Positions 1 to 5,276 of a stretch of 5,861 nt of DNA are shown piece after piece; positions within the stretch are counted from its first letter, which is position 1, and every line of letters starts with the position of its first letter. This stretch comes from Bacillota bacterium (GTDB taxonomy: Bacteria > Bacillota > Sulfobacillia > Symbiobacteriales > Symbiobacteriaceae). The stretch spans positions 1 through 5,861 of the forward strand of contig JAQBPS010000274.1 of assembly GCA_028287415.1 (NCBI GenBank). The letters are read 5' to 3'. The position numbers and the translations under genes are program-made. The notes under the pieces are model-generated. The model did no database searches, was not told the DNA's origin, and saw only the letters and a list, made by a program, of their open reading frames with translations.

Positions 1-331
1 CAAGCTCTGCGACCTGGCCGCCCGGCCTGGACCGGCCTCGTACCTGACGTACATGAAGGTGCACCTGCTCGGCGATCTGGCCCTGGTTGCCTTCCCCGGT
101 GAGCTGTACGCCCTTCAGGGGCTCGCCCTGGCCCACGCGAGCCCGGCCCGCTTTACGTTGCCTGTGGGGTATGCGGGCGACTACATGGGCTATCTCACAC
201 CTGCGGGCGACCCTGACGGCTACGAATCCGATTCGGCGCTGGTCGCCCCCGGCGCCGCCGAGCGGTTGGTGGCAGTGGCCCTTTCGATGCTAAAGGAGGC
301 GCAGTCCCAATGCAGCAGCGAATCGCCCTGA
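1..331 (+). CDS. Neutral/alkaline ceramidase-like protein, C-terminal part (5' end outside window)
   Basis: The reading frame is open from base 2, with no start before the window edge, so this is the last ~109 codons of a longer gene; the ATG at 53 is internal. The visible protein resembles the C-terminal part of the neutral/alkaline non-lysosomal ceramidase-like domain found in many bacterial proteins of about 400 residues. It has a GDLALVAFPGELY strand-turn (inferred core strand), then GYAGDYMGYL, then a GYES segment and the closing APGAAERLV helix. Classical members hydrolyse the amide bond of ceramide with a zinc centre. The metal ligands lie mostly upstream, so activity cannot be judged here. 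The stop overlaps nagA by 22 nt, which ties it to the amino-sugar operon. The substrate in this setting is unknown; an amidase acting on an N-acylated sugar or lipid-linked glycan is speculation. Family recognition is from memory of motif patterns. Confidence 0.6.
   Translation, partial: KLCDLAARPGPASYLTYMKVHLLGDLALVAFPGELYALQGLALAHASPARFTLPVGYAGDYMGYLTPAGDPDGYESDSALVAPGAAERLVAVALSMLKEAQSQCSSESP
292..299 (+). promoter_or_regulatory. Shine-Dalgarno of nagA
   Basis: AAAGGAGG is a near-perfect complement of the 16S rRNA tail. It lies inside the 3' end of the upstream coding region, 10 nt before the ATG at 310. It fixes the nagA start even though that start overlaps the preceding gene by 22 nt, and it suggests nagA can be initiated independently as well as by coupling. 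Confidence 0.8.
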
Positions 332-1485
332 GGGGCGGGCGGGTGCTGACCCAGGCCGGCGAGCTGGCCCCGTACACCCTCATCGTGGAAGGCGCGCTCA
401 TCCACGGGCTGATCGCGGCAGGCGAGCCCATCCCCTCCGGGACCCGCGAGCTGGATGTCACGGGGTGTGTCGTGGCTCCCGGTTTCATCGACACGCACGT
501 GCACGGCGGTGTGGGACACAACTTCATGGAGGGGACGGCCGAGGCGCTCGCCGCCATCTCACGCCACATGGTGCGAGGAGGCGTCACTGCCTGCCTGGCC
601 ACCACGACCAGCGCAGGGCCGAGCCACCTGGTGCGGGCGCTCGCGAACGCCGAGGCGGCCCGGCGCCGGCCGGTCGACGGCCAGGTGCAGATCCTCGGCG
701 CCCATCTGGAGGGCCCGTTCGTGAACCCGAAGTTCCGGGGCGCCCACGCTGAGGCATACGTGCGTGAGGCAACGCGGGCCGAGCTGGACGCCATTCTTGC
801 AGCAGCCGGCCAGGCGCTGAAGGTGGTCACCCTGGCGCCCGAGATTCCGGGCGGCATGGCGGCGACCCGGCTCCTGGCGGCCCGGGGCATCCAGGTCTCG
901 CTGGGGCATTCCGGCGCTTCCTACCGTGAGGCCCGGGCCGCGCTCGCCGCCGGCGTCAGGCGGGGAACCCACCTGTTCAACGCGATGCCCCCGATCCACC
1001 ACCGTGACCCGGGTCCCGTGATCGCCCTGCTGGAGGATGCCGGCGCCTTCGTCGAGCTGATTGTCGACGGGCACCACATTCATCCGTCCGTTGTGCGGAT
1101 GGCTGTGCGACAGGCCGGCCCGGACCGGGCGGTCCTGATCACCGATTGCAGCGATGTCGCCGGCCGGGGCGACGGCGCCTTCACCCGCTGGGAGGGTACG
1201 CAGGTGACCGTCACGAACGGACAGGCCCGCACCTTCTCCGGTTCCCTCGCCGGTTCCACCTTGCGCATGGACCAGGCGGTGGCCAACCTGGTCAACCTGG
1301 CCGGAATCCCTCTGCCCCAGGCCCTGCGTATGGCATCCGAGAACCCTGCCCGGTCCGTCGGCGTGCTGGACCGCAAGGGCACGCTCGGCCCGGGGAAGGA
1401 CGCGGACATCGTTGTCCTGCGGGCGGACCACTCGGTTGCCATGACCTTGATCCGTGGTCAAATTGCTTACACATCGGAGGAATAA
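310..1485 (+). CDS. nagA: N-acetylglucosamine-6-phosphate deacetylase (NagA)
   Basis: A 391-residue amidohydrolase of normal length for NagA (about 380-400). It removes acetate from N-acetylglucosamine-6-phosphate (or the galactosamine analogue) in the cytoplasm, giving the amine sugar phosphate. Visible motifs in order: the HxH metal site in DTHVHGG (H63, H65), HLEGPF with metal ligand E134, LGHS (H200), THLFNAM (H221), a substrate-loop DGHHIHP (253-259), LITD with the presumed catalytic acid D279, AGSTLRMD near 314-321, and the C-terminal ENPAR. Having both histidines of HxH matches the dinuclear Bacillus-type enzyme rather than the E. coli type, which has Gln/Asn there. An unusual Cys280 follows D279, where Ala is common. 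The ATG at 310 is supported by a strong SD. The IIB gene follows after 3 nt. GlcNAc-6-P versus GalNAc-6-P specificity cannot be decided from sequence. Confidence 0.93.
   Translation: MQQRIALRGGRVLTQAGELAPYTLIVEGALIHGLIAAGEPIPSGTRELDVTGCVVAPGFIDTHVHGGVGHNFMEGTAEALAAISRHMVRGGVTACLATTTSAGPSHLVRALANAEAARRRPVDGQVQILGAHLEGPFVNPKFRGAHAEAYVREATRAELDAILAAAGQALKVVTLAPEIPGGMAATRLLAARGIQVSLGHSGASYREARAALAAGVRRGTHLFNAMPPIHHRDPGPVIALLEDAGAFVELIVDGHHIHPSVVRMAVRQAGPDRAVLITDCSDVAGRGDGAFTRWEGTQVTVTNGQARTFSGSLAGSTLRMDQAVANLVNLAGIPLPQALRMASENPARSVGVLDRKGTLGPGKDADIVVLRADHSVAMTLIRGQIAYTSEE
1476..1480 (+). promoter_or_regulatory. Shine-Dalgarno of the PTS IIB gene
   Basis: GGAGG lies at the very end of nagA, 8 nt before a GTG codon at 1489. 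It supports the GTG start, which also gives the canonical family N-terminus MKIVLVRVDDRLIHGQ with nothing missing. Confidence 0.75.
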
Positions 1486-1488
1486 ACC

Positions 1489-1974
1489 GTGAAGATCGTA
1501 CTGGTGCGTGTGGATGACCGGTTGATTCATGGACAGGTCGTGGTGGGCTGGACCCGCACCGTTGGTGCCAACCACATCGTCGTTGCAAACGATGAAGTCG
1601 CGAACAACAGCATGCAGCGGACGCTGCTGAAGATGGCGGCGCCGGCCGGCGTCAAGGTCTCGATCCTGCCGGTCGCCGAGGCGGGCGCCCAGCTGGCGGC
1701 GCAGAAGTTCAGCGGGGACAACGTGCTGCTGCTGGTGCGGGATCCCCGCTCCCTGATGGGCTTGCTGGAGGCCGGCGTCCAACTGGGTAAGGTGAATGTG
1801 GGCAACTGCCGCGCCGCCGAGGGTAAAAAGCGCCTCACCAAGGAGGTCCATGCGTCCCCGGAGGACATGGTCGCCTGGAAAGAGCTCGATGCAGCCGGGG
1901 TGGTGCTGGAGGCCCAATGGCTGCCCGACCAGCCCCGGACCGATCTGAACCGGGTGATCAAGGGTGAGGCATGA
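1489..1974 (+). CDS. PTS mannose/sorbose-family EIIB component
   Basis: A 161-residue cytoplasmic protein, full length for the PTS sorbose-type IIB family. It accepts phosphate from IIA on a histidine and passes it to the incoming sugar at the IIC/IID membrane complex. The hallmark is the N-terminal VRVDDRLIHGQV, with the presumed phosphorylated residue His14 just after the arginine-containing loop. Later family features are the IVVANDEVA strand-loop (about 30-38), LLLVRDP (about 80-86) and VNVGNCRA (about 103-110). Neighbouring nagA and a SIS gene suggest an amino sugar such as N-acetylgalactosamine, N-acetylglucosamine or a related glycoside. No IIA, IIC or IID gene is present in the window, so they are either upstream of it or elsewhere in the genome. 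The start is GTG; the stop overlaps the next ATG in an ATGA arrangement, implying translational coupling. The exact sugar cannot be read from IIB. Confidence 0.92.
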   Translation: MKIVLVRVDDRLIHGQVVVGWTRTVGANHIVVANDEVANNSMQRTLLKMAAPAGVKVSILPVAEAGAQLAAQKFSGDNVLLLVRDPRSLMGLLEAGVQLGKVNVGNCRAAEGKKRLTKEVHASPEDMVAWKELDAAGVVLEAQWLPDQPRTDLNRVIKGEA

Positions 1975-2729
1975 GTCCGGTGCTGCATCAGGTCCGGTTT
2001 GGTGACCGGCTCGCCCGGGTCGCAGCGGTGGCCTTTGACAAGGACGGGACGCTGCTGGAGTCGCAGCCGTTCTGGCACGGGCTCTGGCGGCTCCGCCGGT
2101 CGCTGATCTACGATCGGGCAGGGGAAGAGACCGCAGCCGTCTGGGAACAGGAGATGGGCGCAGTGGGGGGCGCCTTTCACCGGGCAGGCCCGTTTGCTGT
2201 CGCCACCCTGGCAGAGGAGACGACCCTGCTGGCCGGCCTCTTTTACCGCCGGATGGGCTGGAGTTGGGAACAGGCCCGCAGCGCCTCGCTTCAGATTCAC
2301 CGGGAATCGAACGAGCGCCTTGACCTGGAACGGGTGACGGCAGCCCGCAAGGGCGCTGTCGCCGCGGTTCGTTCGCTGCACGAGGCGGGGGTGCCGGTGG
2401 GCATCGTCACCTCTGATGAGAAGCCCAGGGCAGTGAGGGCGCTGGAGTTGATCGGCCTGCCCGCAACCACATGGGCCTTCTTTCTCACCCCGGCCGATGT
2501 CGTGCGGCCGAAGCCGGCCCCCGACATGGTGACCGCGGCCTGTGCCGCCGTTGGCTGCACCCCTGAGTCGCTGGCGGTAGTCGGCGACTCGCTGGTTGAC
2601 TTGCAGATGGCCCGGGCGGCGGGCGCCCTCGCAGTCGCTGTTCCGGAATACGCGGACGATGCGGACCTCCTGTCCGCCCATGCGGATATACTGCTCAGCG
2701 GCCCTCATGAAATCTCGCTAAAGGTGTGA
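1971..2729 (+). CDS. HAD-superfamily hydrolase (phosphoglycolate phosphatase/beta-PGM-like)
   Basis: A 252-residue protein with all four haloacid dehalogenase motifs. Motif I is FDKDGTLLE, with nucleophile D23 and acid/base D25. Motif II is GIVTSD with T147, motif III is the RPKPAPD lysine K181, and motif IV is VVGDSLVD with D206 and D210. Residues about 35-125 form a helical C1-type cap, as in phosphoglycolate phosphatase and beta-phosphoglucomutase relatives. These enzymes are Mg-dependent cytoplasmic phosphatases or phosphomutases with small phosphorylated substrates. Its place between the IIB and SIS genes suggests a sugar phosphate, perhaps relief of sugar-phosphate stress or dephosphorylation of a side product; this is inference. 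The ATG at 1971 shares four bases with the IIB stop, with AGGG at 1961-1964 as a plausible ribosome-binding site. The stop is 3 nt before the SIS gene. Confidence 0.88.
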   Translation: MSPVLHQVRFGDRLARVAAVAFDKDGTLLESQPFWHGLWRLRRSLIYDRAGEETAAVWEQEMGAVGGAFHRAGPFAVATLAEETTLLAGLFYRRMGWSWEQARSASLQIHRESNERLDLERVTAARKGAVAAVRSLHEAGVPVGIVTSDEKPRAVRALELIGLPATTWAFFLTPADVVRPKPAPDMVTAACAAVGCTPESLAVVGDSLVDLQMARAAGALAVAVPEYADDADLLSAHADILLSGPHEISLKV

Positions 2730-2732
2730 TCC

Positions 2733-3493
2733 ATGATGAACGCCCAAGCGCTCACGATTCAGGAGATCCTGCGCCAGCCCGATTGCTGGCAGCAGGCGAT
2801 CGACACGATGGACGAGCTGGCCCCGGCGCTCACAAACCTGATGCGGACAGCCGGCCCTGACATTTATCTGTTCACGGGCTGCGGCACTTCCTATTACCTG
2901 GCGATGATCGCGGCGAGCTTCTTTCAGGAGGCGACCGGCCTGGCCGCGCGGGCGGTGCCGGCCTCCGAACTGATCCTCAGCCGGAGCACGTTCACCTGGC
3001 GACGCAGCAGGCGCTGGCTGAGCGGATCGGCCGGGACCGGAACCTGGGGCATTTCATCTTCCTCGGATTTGGGCCCTTCTTTGGTGCCGCCTGTGAGGGG
3101 ATGTTGAAGCTCAAGGAGATGACCCAGGTGCCCTGTGAGGCCTATTCGCCCCTGGAGTTCCGCCATGGCCCCATCTCAACGGTGGAAGCCGGAAGCCTGG
3201 CGGTGCTGCTCGCCAGCGACCGGGCCGGTGAGCAGGAGCGGAAGGTGCTGCGGGATATCCGGAACCTGGGCGGAAAGGTCCTGTATGTCGGCGGTGAGGC
3301 GCCGGAGTCGGATTTCGCCTGTGCGGCAGGGGTGATGCTGCCCGCAGCAGCGCGCTTGTTGCTCCACATGCCGTTGTTGCAGTTCATGGCCTATTATCGG
3401 GCGATGGCGCTTGACCGTGACCCCGACCGCCCACAGCACCTGACCCAGGTCGTTACGCTGGACGAGCAGGACCTGGTCCGGGAGGGTGCCTGA
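2733..3493 (+). pseudogene. SIS-domain phosphosugar deaminase/isomerase, internally deleted and frameshifted
   Basis: This gene carries the two ends of a double-SIS protein of the GlmS-isomerase/AgaS type but not the middle. In the first frame (2733 to about 2994) residues 1-88 are normal, including the first SIS sugar-phosphate loop FTGCGTSYYLA (G49-S53) and ASEL. A foreign-looking Arg/Ser-rich tail then follows from Trp89 to a stop at 3105-3107. In the +2-shifted frame, from about 2993, LATQQALAERIG leads into FIFLGFGPFFGAACEG, LKLKEMTQ and EFRHGPIS, then a normal C-terminus ending at 3493. Family members run to about 340-390 residues; here about 253 codons remain. The missing part covers the SRSGET-type loop and the linker between SIS domains, about 100 residues. 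A single-base error cannot explain that loss. The start at 2733 (or the next ATG at 2736) has AAAGGTG at 2720-2726. Expected role when intact: conversion of glucosamine- or galactosamine-6-phosphate to a ketose phosphate plus ammonia. Loss of function, or an assembly collapse, is likely. Confidence 0.85.
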
Positions 3494-3533
3494 TCACAGG
3501 GGGCGAGGCAGTTGCTGCCTCGCCCCCTGTGAT
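3493..3533 (+). terminator. Perfect 19-bp hairpin ending the amino-sugar operon
   Basis: ATCACAGGGGGCGAGGCAG (3493-3511) is followed by loop TTG and its exact reverse complement (3515-3533). The left arm starts on the A of the SIS gene's TGA stop. The stem is very GC-rich. No T-run follows the right arm, so it is not a textbook intrinsic terminator; it may terminate without a U-tract, work with Rho, or protect the 3' end of the mRNA. Its position right at the operon end supports a transcript-end role. Confidence 0.75.
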
Positions 3534-3586
3534 GCTGCCACGCGAGCCCAGGTGATCCAACAGCGGGAAACCAGAGGTGGGCGAAT

Positions 3587-3618
3587 TTGTATGCCTCGCG
3601 TTGCGTTCTTGGTATGAT
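3587..3618 (+). promoter_or_regulatory. Candidate extended -10 promoter
   Basis: TGGTATGAT (3610-3618) fits the TGnTATAAT extended -10 pattern with one mismatch. TTGTAT at 3587-3592 could act as a poor -35, but the 20-nt spacing is too long; extended -10 promoters can work without a -35. If used, transcription would begin near 3625 and leave a leader of about 460 nt before livK. Judged by eye only. Confidence 0.25.
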
Positions 3619-3686
3619 CGCGTGCTTTCGCGTCGTATCCGTTTTACTGACAAATGCATTTTTATAGATGTGCGCGGTATCGGCTG

Positions 3687-3692
3687 TATAAT
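3687..3692 (+). promoter_or_regulatory. Consensus -10 hexamer TATAAT without a clear -35
   Basis: A perfect TATAAT preceded directly by TG. The region 16-19 nt upstream (about 3662-3670) has no TTGACA-like hexamer, so this may be a chance match in a locally AT-rich stretch. It is kept because perfect -10 boxes are rare in such GC-rich DNA. Confidence 0.25.
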
Positions 3693-3851
3693 TGCCGCCG
3701 CAACACCGGCATACTTGTTCGCCCGATATGCATAAGATTGCATCCCACTCCATAAACGAACGGGTCCGGCACACGGCTCGCGTTGCCTCCGTGATCGTTC
3801 CGTGCCCTCCCCGCCTTGATACGCAAGCTTCTCGCGATCTTGCTGAACGCT

Positions 3852-3878
3852 TATCGGAGTCGTATCGGAGTCGTATCG
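3852..3878 (+). repeat. 11-bp tandem repeat, two full copies plus a partial third
   Basis: TATCGGAGTCG occurs at 3852-3862 and 3863-3873, followed by TATCG at 3874-3878. The unit is close to one helical turn, so repeated elements would face the same side of the DNA. This fits a protein-binding site upstream of livK, though simple slippage is equally possible. Confidence 0.7.
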
Positions 3879-4001
3879 AGACCTTATTGCTGTCATAACC
3901 GTTTTCTCACAATGGCTTGGTTATTCGTACCGTAAGCCGAGGGATCGGAGTTGCCACTGCGGCACGGTCACAATCAGCACCACCAAAGTCGCCGATGTTC
4001 T

Positions 4002-4030
4002 TTGACTTCGAAAAGAGGGAAAGCTTAGGT
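4002..4030 (+). promoter_or_regulatory. Weak candidate livK promoter
   Basis: TTGACT (4002-4007) matches the -35 consensus in five of six bases. At 17-nt spacing lies TTAGGT (4025-4030), a poor -10 with only the first and last T matching. If used, the leader would be about 50 nt. The -35 match and position are reasonable but the -10 is weak, so an activator would probably be needed, or the match is chance. Confidence 0.25.
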
Positions 4031-4085
4031 ACCCGTCGTATCCCCTTTGTCATCGCTCGTAACACACACAGGGGGCACGACGTAA

Positions 4086-5276
4086 ATGTTCAAGCACTGG
4101 ACTCGGCAGACGGTCGCCATCGCAGCGGTAACCGCCCTGGCGATTGGCCTCGCAGGTTGTGGCGGCACTACCACCCCATCGAACAACACGACCACGCCAG
4201 CACCCGCGGCCACCAACACCAACAAAGACCCCATCAAGCTGGGTGCGGTCTTCATCCTCACCGGCCCCAGCGCCGGCTACGGCGTCAGCCAGCAGGCCGG
4301 TCTGAAGGTCGCCCTGGCGGAGATCAACGCAGCCGGCGGCATCAACGGCCACCAGCTGGACGTCCAGATCGAGGACAGCGCCGGCGACAAGGACAAGGCG
4401 ATCAACGCGACCCAGAAGCTGATCGACAAGGACAACGTGCTGGCGATCATCGGCCCGACCCTCTCCGCTGAGATGTTTGCTGCCGGCCCCGTCGCCACGC
4501 AGAAGGGCGTGCCGATCCTGGGCGTCTCCAACACCGCCAATGGCATTACCGCCATCGGCAATTATGTCTTCCGCAATTCCCTGCCTGAGGAGGGCGTCCT
4601 GCCCACCGTCGTCAAGACCGCCAAGGATAAGGCCAAGGTGGCCAACGCAGCCCTGCTGTTTGACAATCAGGACGACTTCTCCAAGTCCGGCGGCGACGTC
4701 TTCAAGGCGGCCATGGACAAGGAAGGCATCAAGATCGTCGACACCGAGACCTTCGGCACCAAGGATAACGACTTCGGTGCCCAGATCGACAAGGCGCTGG
4801 CGGCCAAGCCGGACGGTATCTTCATCAGCAGCCTGTACCCCGCCGGCTCCCAGCTGCTGATCCAGCTGCGGGCCAAGGGCTACAAGGGCCCGGTTTTCGG
4901 CGGGAACGGCTTCAACTCGCCCAAGGTCTTTGAAATCGCCAACAATGCCTCCGAGAACCTGACCGTGGGCAGCCCCTGGTTCTCCGGTGCGACCACGCCC
5001 GAGGCGACCAAGTTCATCGACGCCTACAAGAAGGCCAACGACGGCAAGGTGCCCGACCAGTTCGCCGCCCAGGCCTATGACGGCCTGAAGCTGATGGCCA
5101 AGGCCATCGAAAAGGCGAACACCACGACCAACCGGGACAAGGTGCGGGACGCGCTGGCCGGCATCACCGACTACGTGGGCGCCACCGGTAAGTTCGCGTT
5201 TGACAAGGACCGCAACCCGGTGCAGGCCCCGTTCGTCCTCCAGATCCAGGGCGGCAAATACGTCGAGTTGAAGTGA
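4086..5276 (+). CDS. livK: Branched-chain amino-acid-type ABC transporter, substrate-binding lipoprotein
   Basis: A 396-residue extracytoplasmic solute-binding protein of the LivK/LivJ (HAAT) type that captures substrate outside the membrane and delivers it to LivH/LivM. The N-terminus is a lipoprotein signal: positive MFKHWTR, a hydrophobic stretch (about 8-23) and the lipobox LAGC, giving lipidation at Cys25. A Thr/Asn/Pro/Ala-rich linker (26-48) tethers the fold. The mature domain begins KLGAVFILTGPSAGYG and has the family signatures ALAEINAAGGING (77-89), IIGPTLSAE (121-129) and PILGVSNTANG (143-153). Near the C-terminus is a QAYDGLKLMAKAI helix; the last strand is GKYVELK. The ATG at 4086 is chosen because it gives a complete signal peptide; AGGGGG at 4070-4075 is a moderate ribosome-binding site 10 nt away. 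The livH start overlaps its stop by one base. The ligand may be leucine/isoleucine/valine, but this family also binds other amino acids, amides or urea. Confidence 0.92.
   Translation: MFKHWTRQTVAIAAVTALAIGLAGCGGTTTPSNNTTTPAPAATNTNKDPIKLGAVFILTGPSAGYGVSQQAGLKVALAEINAAGGINGHQLDVQIEDSAGDKDKAINATQKLIDKDNVLAIIGPTLSAEMFAAGPVATQKGVPILGVSNTANGITAIGNYVFRNSLPEEGVLPTVVKTAKDKAKVANAALLFDNQDDFSKSGGDVFKAAMDKEGIKIVDTETFGTKDNDFGAQIDKALAAKPDGIFISSLYPAGSQLLIQLRAKGYKGPVFGGNGFNSPKVFEIANNASENLTVGSPWFSGATTPEATKFIDAYKKANDGKVPDQFAAQAYDGLKLMAKAIEKANTTTNRDKVRDALAGITDYVGATGKFAFDKDRNPVQAPFVLQIQGGKYVELK

Larger units (their letters stand above)
3534..4085. other. Low-GC intergenic region with repeats, no supported gene
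   Basis: About 550 bp between the operon terminator and livK. GC is about 53% by hand count (289 of 540 bases over 3541-4080), while the flanking genes look well above 60%. No frame here has a credible ribosome-binding site plus a recognisable protein. It holds promoter-like hexamers, an 11-bp tandem repeat, a duplicated block and small inverted repeats listed separately. I looked for the T-box conserved sequence (AGGGTGG..ACCGCG) and a CodY-type palindrome, both common before branched-chain amino-acid genes in Firmicutes, and saw neither. The likely content is the promoter and leader of the livK operon; older mobile or decayed DNA is possible. Confidence 0.6.

Noticed and set aside
559..1917. 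452-codon open frame on the minus strand across nagA and IIB
   Set aside because: It is antisense to two clearly recognised genes, has His/Gln/Arg/Gly-rich composition typical of shadow frames in GC-rich DNA, and shows no family motif.
1527..2708. 393-codon minus-strand open frame across IIB and the HAD gene
   Set aside because: Same shadow pattern; no recognisable domain, and it covers two intact + strand genes with all catalytic motifs.
2733..3493. A natural short single-SIS protein
   Set aside because: Signature elements from both SIS domains are present, and a frame change lies exactly where the middle is missing.
3852..3878. CRISPR-like array
   Set aside because: Units are only 11 bp, directly abutting with no spacers, and there are just two full copies.
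3453..3896. 147-codon minus-strand frame over the terminator and intergenic DNA
   Set aside because: It reads through the perfect terminator hairpin into the SIS coding end, with irregular composition and no motif.
3692..3898. 68-codon + strand frame in the intergenic region starting with TTG
   Set aside because: No ribosome-binding site, no recognisable protein, and it crosses the tandem repeat; chance opening in a regulatory region.
3901..4085. T-box or CodY control of the liv genes
   Set aside because: Neither the AGGGTGG..ACCGCG element nor an AATTTTCWGAAAATT-like palindrome is present by eye.
3917..4471. 184-codon + strand frame overlapping the start of livK
   Set aside because: After 4086 it is the wrong frame of livK (Arg/Gln/His-rich shadow); before that there is no start signal.
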